DNA from: JABDPF01 sp037384065
GTDB taxonomy: Bacteria > Pseudomonadota > Gammaproteobacteria > Xanthomonadales > SZUA-36
Length of the DNA: 64,000 nucleotides
Assembly (NCBI GenBank): GCA_037384065.1
Contig: JARROJ010000001.1
Span: forward strand, 51,345-115,344
Direction of reading: 5' to 3'
Each line of letters begins with the position of its first letter. Within the stretch, counting starts at the first letter, position 1. A program made the position numbers and the translations under genes. Below are positions 59,035-64,000 of the stretch, one piece after another. Under the pieces are notes generated by a model. That model ran no database searches. It had not been told where the DNA came from and saw nothing but the letters and a program-made list of their open reading frames with translations.

Positions 59035-59769
59035 TCAGGCCTGTGCTGCTGCGAGCCGGCGCTTCTTGAGCTCGATCAGCCACTCCATGTTGCCCAGGGA
59101 ATGGACCACCATCATGGCCAGCTGCAGGTAGCCCAGGCTATTGAGGCGCTGGAGCGTCGCGCCATCCAGCGCCGCCAGCCGGTCCTGGTTGATGGTAAAG
59201 AAATCCGGCAGCGTATAACCCACCCGGTCGTCGAGCCTGACTTCGGCCTCCATCGACTCGATCAGCCCCGCTTCCTCGAATGCGGCGAACATCGGCGGCG
59301 CCAGTTCCGCACCGTGGTAGATGAGTTGCAGCACGCGGCTCACATGCTCCAGGTACGGCGAATTGCCGCCATGTTCCAGGAACAGCGGCGCGCCCGCGGT
59401 CGAACTGACCCGCGGGTGATCGAGGTCGACATGGATCATCGGCTCGCGTTCACCGCTCGACCCGCCATTGCTCTGATGAAGCCCGATGATGAACGGGCCA
59501 CGCTGCTGCACGGCCGGAACGTACCGGGCGTTCCAGCCGGAGTCGTCGAGAAACAGGTTCTCGCCCTTGTCCAGCCCCAGCAGAACGACGGCCTGCAGGT
59601 CGCCGGTCGATTCACGACGGAACAGGATCGGATACTCGCGCTGTGCGAAGGCGAATTCCGTCGGAAACACCAGCGTCATGTTGATGTTGTCGCCGAACTC
59701 GGCCGAGTAGCCGGTCCGGACCCGCAGGTCCTTGTGCGTTACGTTGTCCAGTAATACGGTGTTCGTCAT
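59035..59769 (-). CDS. SapC family protein
   Basis: 244 residues from ATG 59769. The SapC-like pattern LDNVTHKDLRVRTGYSAEFGDNINMTLVFPTEFAFAQREYPILFRR is clear. No catalytic residues are known. SapC-type genes (named from Campylobacter surface-layer protein loci) accompany TonB receptors, cupins and halogenases in carbohydrate-scavenging loci of gammaproteobacteria. First gene of a three-gene operon; a candidate -10 TACAAT at 59870-59865 lies upstream. Confidence 0.85.
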   Translation of the reverse strand: MTNTVLLDNVTHKDLRVRTGYSAEFGDNINMTLVFPTEFAFAQREYPILFRRESTGDLQAVVLLGLDKGENLFLDDSGWNARYVPAVQQRGPFIIGLHQSNGGSSGEREPMIHVDLDHPRVSSTAGAPLFLEHGGNSPYLEHVSRVLQLIYHGAELAPPMFAAFEEAGLIESMEAEVRLDDRVGYTLPDFFTINQDRLAALDGATLQRLNSLGYLQLAMMVVHSLGNMEWLIELKKRRLAAAQA

Positions 59770-59861
59770 CGAGGCATCCCGGCGTCCAGCGGCGATTCTG
59801 CAGGTTTCGATCCCGGCGTATCGCGGCCGGGCAGCCGGCTCGTTCGCCGATCGAAAGCACG

Positions 59862-59874
59862 TTGATTGTATCAA
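59862..59874. promoter_or_regulatory. Inverted repeat in sapC promoter region
   Basis: TTGATTGTATCAA, five-base arms with a three-base gap, which overlaps a TACAAT -10-like box on the minus strand. The spacing does not match FNR (N4). Possible operator for the sapC-cupin-halogenase operon. Confidence 0.3.
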
Positions 59875-59934
59875 TTGGGCGGTTCGGTCGACACCGGCAG
59901 CGCCGATTATGTGACCGTCAGCCCCGAAAACGAA

Positions 59935-59963
59935 CGAGGGCCGCCCAACTGCGGCGGCCCTCG
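59935..59963 (-). terminator. Intrinsic terminator of the TonB-receptor gene
   Basis: Minus strand, 23 bases after the receptor stop: CGAGGGCCGCC and GGCGGCCCTCG with a 7-base loop, followed by a T-containing stretch (TTCGTTTTCGGGG). It separates the receptor transcript from sapC. Confidence 0.75.
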
Positions 59964-59985
59964 TACGATACCGGCTGAACCGGGT

Positions 59986-62900
59986 TCAGAAGCGGTACAT
60001 CGCGCCCAGGGTATACCGGGGCTCGAGTTCGTACGCGTAGATGACCATGTTTTCCTTGCGGCGGTACTGCAGGGAATCCTCACCGGTCAGGTTGATGCCC
60101 TCGAACAGGAAGCTCCAGCTGTCGTTCAGGTTGTACGTGACGTTGATGTCCCACTGGCCGAATTCATCCGTGTATTGCGGGCTTCGGCTGCCGCCCTGGT
60201 TGGTGGCGTTCAGGAACTTGTCGCGCCAGTTGTACGCAAGGCGCGCCGAGAAGCCGTAGTTCTCGTAGATCAGCGTCAGGTTGGCCGTATCGGACAGTCC
60301 CACCAGCGCGAACTGGTTCTCGTTGGGATCCTGGCCAATGTCCGCCGTCACGTCGCCGTTGACGATCGTGTAGCTGCCGGCGATACCGAAGCCGGTGTCC
60401 CCGAAGAAGTGCTGCGCCGCGAATTCCCAACCGTCGATGTTGCCTTCCTTGTCGTTGATCGGCTGCGTGACGCGGAAAATCATCTCCGGATCCGCGGCGT
60501 CGCCCGTCACGTCATACAAACCCGCGATCAGGTCGACGTAATCCTGCGGCAACACACCGTTCACGAGGTTCGATTCGAACTCCGCCTGGGCCGCGCCGAG
60601 ATCGCCGTTGTTGGCGTCGATCAGAGAAACGAGGGTGAAGAGGTTGGCCTCGGAGCGGTCGATGCCCAGGCTGTCGATAATGTCCAGGGCATTGCCCGAA
60701 CGCGAACCCGGCACGCCGGCCGTCGGATCGAGCAGGCCGAAGAGGGGCCGGTTGAACACGCCCGTACCGAGGAAGTTCTTGACCGTCTTGTCGAAATAGC
60801 CGGCCGACACGTAGCTCGCCTCGCCGTAGTACCACTCGACCGACAGATCGATGTTTTTCGACTCCAGCGGCAACAGGCCGGGATTCTCTGAATTGCCGCC
60901 GGTCTGTCCGCCCAGCACGGTCGGACGGTTCGGCGCACCGGCCGTCGTCGACGCGAACAGGTTGCCGTAGGGAACGCGACCGATCGTCTCGCTGTAGGAC
61001 ACGCGCGCGATGAGGTTGTCGGTCAGGTCGACCTTCAGATCGATGCTGGGCAACCAGTGATCGTAGTCGCCCTCGCCGTCGACGTTCTCGTTGTCGCTGT
61101 CGTACTGCAGCAGGAAGTCGTTGTCCGAAATCCAGAGCACGCTGGTCGGCACGGCCTGGAAGGCGTAGGAACGGACCTCCGTTTCCTCGTAGCGAAGACC
61201 GGCGTTCAGCAGCATCGGGAAGCCAAACGCCTCGAAATCGAGCTGATACTGGCCGAACAGCGCCATGATCTCTTCCTGGACCGTGTTTTCGCTCGTGCTG
61301 GAGGTCACGGCGTTGTTCGAGTAGGCCGATTCGAAGATCGGGAACAGGTAGGCCGCATCCGCGCGGAACGCCGTCTGGGCGTCACCGACCGGGTAATCCG
61401 TGAACTGGCAGGCCAGGCAGAAGGTCTCGACGGCGCCCGGCGCGTACAGCTCGACATCGCCCGGGTTGGCCAGGCCCCAGCTGCCCAGATCCTGCTGGGT
61501 CGTGGTCGCGGAGACGTAGACCTCGGTGTCGCGATAGTTCGCACCGAAGTCGAGCCGGCTGTTATCCCAGTCAAAGGAATAACGCAGATCGATCTCGTTG
61601 ATGTCCATGGTCTGCGTCTGGGACGAACTGCGCTGGACCTGCGTGGCGAGATCGCCCGGGTCCAGCACGCCGTTGCCGTTGCCGCGAATGGAATCATCGA
61701 AGGTGTAACTCTGGATCGGGAACTGCCTCGACCAATCCACCGAGTGCTGCAGGATGACCGGCGCGCCGAAGGTTACGAAGGTCGACGTATGGCCCAATGG
61801 GTTGTCCGGCAGCGCTTCGCCTTCCGAGGTATGCGCGTCGAAGCGCAGGGTCTGGTTGTCGAACACGTCCCACTCGACGTTCAGGCCGAAGGACTGGATC
61901 GTTTCCTTGGTCGCACGATGCGTCTGTTCGAAACCGATGTCCTTGGTGCCGTTGTTGTTCTCCTGCATGAACAGCGCCTGGGAAACCGGACCCTCGCCGT
62001 CGAAGACCAACTGGTCGAACGGCGTGGCGAACCAGTTGGTCTGCTCGTAACGCAGCTCCGTCTGTTTGTTTTCCACGTAGGTGAAATCGGCCGTCATGCG
62101 CAGGGAATCGGACGGGTTGAACTGCACGACGAGCTGGCCGTTGACGCGCTCGCGGCTGATTTCACTGAAATCGTAACGGCTGTCCTGCGGAATGGCATAG
62201 AGTTCGCCATCCGCCGGCGCGTTGACGTAATTGCTCGGATCGCTGCCCGCACGAACGATACTGGTATTGGAAAAGAAGTCGTCGGCCCGGCGCACAATCC
62301 AGTCGTTCGCCTGGCCAATGGCGGCGCCCGAGTCGCGCTCCGAGTAGGAGCCGAAAACGCCGACACCGAAGGTGGAGTCTTCGTTACTCCAGTTGTACAG
62401 GCCGGAAACCTCGGGCGTGATGGTGTCGCCCGACGGCCCTACGCTCGTGTCATAGATCCCTTTTGCCGTGACGCTGCCGCCCTGGTTCTCGTCGAGCGGA
62501 CGGCGCGTCACGATGTTGATCGTCGCGCCGATACCGCCGGACGGCAGCAAGGCCTGCCCGGTCTTGTAGACTTCCAGCCCGCTGACGCCCTCGGAAGCGA
62601 GGTTCTCGAATCCGAAGCTGCGCCCCTGGCCGCCCGTGTAGTTGTCGCGCAGACCGATGATGCCCACCGTGGCCGTCGGCAGGGTGCGGCCGTTCAGGGT
62701 GACCAGGTTGAAGCCGGGGCCGAAACCGCGCACGGTGACCTTCGAACCCTCGCCGTTCTGGCGGTCGATCGACACGCCGGGGATGCGCTGCAGGGACTCG
62801 GCCAGGTTGGTATCCGGGAATTTGCCGATGTCTTCGGCCGTGACGGCGTCGACGACACCGATGGCCTCGCGCTTGATGTTCATGTTGTCCCGCATACTCT

Positions 62901-63045
62901 TGCGAATACCGGTGACGATGACTTCTTCCACCATGCCCGCCTCGTTCTGGTCCTGAGCGAGAACGGGTTGGCTCACGCAGGTGAACAATGCGGCGCTGAC
63001 CGCTGCCGCGATCGGGGTGTGACTGAACTTCGAATTCCTGGCCAT
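59986..63045 (-). CDS. TonB-dependent outer-membrane receptor
   Basis: 1019 residues, with signal peptide ending at about residue 30 (QPVLAQ), the TonB-box-like EEVIVTGIR, plug domain KFPDTNLAESLQRIPGVSIDR...VRGFGPGFNLVTLNGR and a long beta barrel ending in TLGAMYRF with terminal Phe. This is the large TonB-Xanth-Caul type linked to oligosaccharide uptake. It starts at ATG 63045. A promoter with LacI-type operator lies about 240-280 bases upstream. The neighbouring sapC/cupin/halogenase genes form its functional locus. Confidence 0.93.
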   Translation of the reverse strand: MARNSKFSHTPIAAAVSAALFTCVSQPVLAQDQNEAGMVEEVIVTGIRKSMRDNMNIKREAIGVVDAVTAEDIGKFPDTNLAESLQRIPGVSIDRQNGEGSKVTVRGFGPGFNLVTLNGRTLPTATVGIIGLRDNYTGGQGRSFGFENLASEGVSGLEVYKTGQALLPSGGIGATINIVTRRPLDENQGGSVTAKGIYDTSVGPSGDTITPEVSGLYNWSNEDSTFGVGVFGSYSERDSGAAIGQANDWIVRRADDFFSNTSIVRAGSDPSNYVNAPADGELYAIPQDSRYDFSEISRERVNGQLVVQFNPSDSLRMTADFTYVENKQTELRYEQTNWFATPFDQLVFDGEGPVSQALFMQENNNGTKDIGFEQTHRATKETIQSFGLNVEWDVFDNQTLRFDAHTSEGEALPDNPLGHTSTFVTFGAPVILQHSVDWSRQFPIQSYTFDDSIRGNGNGVLDPGDLATQVQRSSSQTQTMDINEIDLRYSFDWDNSRLDFGANYRDTEVYVSATTTQQDLGSWGLANPGDVELYAPGAVETFCLACQFTDYPVGDAQTAFRADAAYLFPIFESAYSNNAVTSSTSENTVQEEIMALFGQYQLDFEAFGFPMLLNAGLRYEETEVRSYAFQAVPTSVLWISDNDFLLQYDSDNENVDGEGDYDHWLPSIDLKVDLTDNLIARVSYSETIGRVPYGNLFASTTAGAPNRPTVLGGQTGGNSENPGLLPLESKNIDLSVEWYYGEASYVSAGYFDKTVKNFLGTGVFNRPLFGLLDPTAGVPGSRSGNALDIIDSLGIDRSEANLFTLVSLIDANNGDLGAAQAEFESNLVNGVLPQDYVDLIAGLYDVTGDAADPEMIFRVTQPINDKEGNIDGWEFAAQHFFGDTGFGIAGSYTIVNGDVTADIGQDPNENQFALVGLSDTANLTLIYENYGFSARLAYNWRDKFLNATNQGGSRSPQYTDEFGQWDINVTYNLNDSWSFLFEGINLTGEDSLQYRRKENMVIYAYELEPRYTLGAMYRF

Positions 63046-63281
63046 TTGACTCTCCGAGTTACCCTAGTTGGTGTTACGCGTTGTGGGTTCCGCCGTCTCG
63101 TGCGACAGATTGATGAGGTGCGGGAATGATTTCGTGACTGACGAACGTTTCGCCACGTAGTTGATCTCCCCAGCCCTCGCGTCCCCGCTGCCCGGACTTC
63201 TGTGTTCCGGCCAAGCGCCCCGTCGTCTTCGAACGAGTGATTTTCGGACGCACACGCCGTGTTTCTCGGCGTCGGCGACCA

Positions 63282-63311
63282 TTTGTAAACAAACGAAACC
63301 GCAAAGTCAAG
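63282..63311 (-). promoter_or_regulatory. Promoter of the TonB-receptor gene
   Basis: Minus strand: TTGACT (63311-63306), 18-base spacer, TACAAA (63287-63282). Start of transcription would be near 63275. The LacI-like operator begins 7 bases upstream of the -35 box. Confidence 0.55.
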
Positions 63312-63318
63312 AAAAATG

Positions 63319-63330
63319 TTAGCGCTAACG
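63319..63330. promoter_or_regulatory. LacI/GalR-type operator
   Basis: GTTAGCGCTAAC, a perfect 12-base palindrome with the central CG step typical of LacI/GalR-family operators (extended TGTTAGCGCTAACG, one mismatch to TGTTAGCGCTAACA). It sits immediately upstream of the receptor promoter. The regulator itself is not in the window. Confidence 0.7.
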
Positions 63331-63393
63331 GAAATTCTCTCTCAAGCGCCACCGGCCGGCCGCACCATCGAGCGCGCGCAGGAATTCGAACGC

Positions 63394-63412
63394 GACCCCG
63401 GTAACCGGGGTC
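63394..63412. terminator. Hairpin downstream of amn
   Basis: GACCCCGGT / ACCGGGGTC arms of nine bases around one A, 168 bases past the amn stop. No T-tract; possible transcription barrier between amn and the receptor promoter. Confidence 0.4.
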
Positions 63413-63579
63413 ATTGATTCGTATCCGCCAACGCATCCTGGCGGACCGTTTTCATTCGAAAAGCCGGGTAAGCCAGCCCCACAGACCCGCGCCTGGCCTG
63501 TTTGCCGGTCAACATCACCTGCTTTGCGGCGGAACCCGCGGCGAAGCCCCTGACAGCCGATCGGCCCGATCGTAGTCGA

Positions 63580-64000
63580 TCAGTAGCGGAAATGCTTGAT
63601 CCGCTCGCCCTGCTGGCCGATTTCCGTCATCGCCTCGATACCGATCTGCAGGTGCAGCGACACCCATTCGCCGGTCACCCTGCGATCCGACTCCTCGGTC
63701 TTGACGCCCTCAGGCGTCACCGGCACATCCGAGACCAGCAGCAGGGCCCCGCGCGGAATTTCGTTGGCGTGTCCGACGAGGAACAACGTCGCGGTCTCCA
63801 TGTCGATGCCGATGACGCGCAGTTCATGTAAGCGGTCATGGAAGCCGGCGTCGTGCTCCCAGACACGCCGGTTGGTGGTGTAGATCACACCGGTGCGGTA
63901 GTCGACGCCGTGCTGGAGGATCTTGTCGGACACGAACTTGTGCAGCTTGAACGACGGCAGCGCAGGCACCTCCGGCGGACAGTAATCGTCGCCGGTGCCT
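63580..64000 (-). CDS. amn: AMP nucleosidase, C-terminal part (5' end outside window)
   Basis: The visible 140 C-terminal residues match AMP nucleosidase: VIYTTNRRVWEHDAGFHDRL, IDMETATLFLVGHANEIPRGALLLVSDVPVTPEGVKTEESD and the terminal QQGERIKHFRY. The IDMETATLF motif (Met-Glu in the ribose-binding site) and LLLVSD are the nucleoside-phosphorylase-like core. It hydrolyses AMP to adenine and ribose 5-phosphate in the cytosol, controlling AMP level. The frame is open to the window edge. Confidence 0.92.
   Translation of the reverse strand, partial: GTGDDYCPPEVPALPSFKLHKFVSDKILQHGVDYRTGVIYTTNRRVWEHDAGFHDRLHELRVIGIDMETATLFLVGHANEIPRGALLLVSDVPVTPEGVKTEESDRRVTGEWVSLHLQIGIEAMTEIGQQGERIKHFRY

Larger units (their letters stand above)
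63046..63579. other. 534-base regulatory region between amn and the TonB-receptor gene
   Basis: No coding sequence is supported here. It contains, in the receptor direction, the LacI-like operator (63319-63330), promoter (63311-63282) and then about 230 bases of 5' untranslated leader. On the amn side lies the hairpin at 63394-63412. A leader of this length is unusual and could hold RNA regulation, but no known riboswitch motif was recognised. Confidence 0.5.

Noticed and set aside
59862..59874. FNR site upstream of sapC
   Set aside because: The TTGAT/ATCAA arms are separated by three, not four, bases, so it does not match FNR spacing.
61057..63129. 690-residue open frame antisense to the TonB receptor
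   Set aside because: Covers the receptor gene; has no ribosome-binding site, signal or recognisable domain.

Overview
The window is chromosomal DNA of a high-GC (about two-thirds G+C by eye), free-living, respiring proteobacterium. A TonB-dependent receptor/SapC/cupin/tryptophan-halogenase locus, Fe-SodB, AlaA, PepT, FumC, a DUF6116 protein and an RNase-J-like beta-CASP hydrolase suggest a gammaproteobacterium near Xanthomonadales/Chromatiales (Wenzhouxiangella- or Woeseia-like). That placement is inference. Genes are densely packed, often with ATGA or short convergent overlaps. I saw no tRNA, rRNA, CRISPR array, insertion sequence or prophage. The long antisense open frames are high-GC shadows.

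Layout. 1-8.3 kb: serA (partial) and serC, a transglutaminase-like/TPR lipoprotein, alaA, a cysteine-synthase-family enzyme preceded by an unannotated Cys-rich mini-ORF, and a translationally coupled pair encoding archaeal-type phosphoglycerate mutase and 2-phosphoglycerate kinase. 8.5-13.2 kb: polyphosphate:AMP phosphotransferase, an N-formylglutamate amidohydrolase homologue, then two DUF1538 membrane proteins, a P-II-like protein and a CBS-pair protein. 13.2-20.7 kb: a full glycogen set, glgP, glgB, glgC and glgA, on alternating strands. 20.8-31.2 kb: crotonase, alpha/beta hydrolase with gabT, a CaCA exchanger, a lipoprotein hydrolase, YfcC, HtpX, a membrane GST, a dihaem cytochrome c and a cytochrome c'. 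31.4-42.4 kb: pyruvate phosphate dikinase with a terminator, GST, FabH, a cyclic-2,3-diphosphoglycerate-synthetase-family P-loop protein, DUF4440, DUF2237, sodB, MFS, a small unknown, pepT and DUF6116. 42.5-54.5 kb: Tricorn-like protease, DUF389, fumC, beta-CASP hydrolase/LOG pair, MscS, PNPOx-like, PLDc_N peptide, PPK2 and DUF302. 54.6-64 kb: a secreted unknown, a TolB/FlgO-like protein, the halogenase/cupin/SapC/TonB-receptor locus with a LacI-type operator, and the 3' end of amn.

Functional themes. Several enzymes handle AMP, pyrophosphate or polyphosphate: Pap, PPK2, PPDK and AMP nucleosidase. Glycogen storage lies among them. FNR/CRP-like inverted repeats precede three of the energy-linked transcription units. 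The mutase/2-PG kinase pair plus the cDPGS-family protein would make a bacterial route to cyclic 2,3-diphosphoglycerate, an archaeal extremolyte, if the assignments hold. The most novel-looking items are this possible cDPG route, the Cys-rich (possibly leaderless) ORF upstream of the cysteine-synthase gene, the DUF1538 pair with P-II and CBS regulators, and three short AT-rich patches inside otherwise GC-rich conserved genes.
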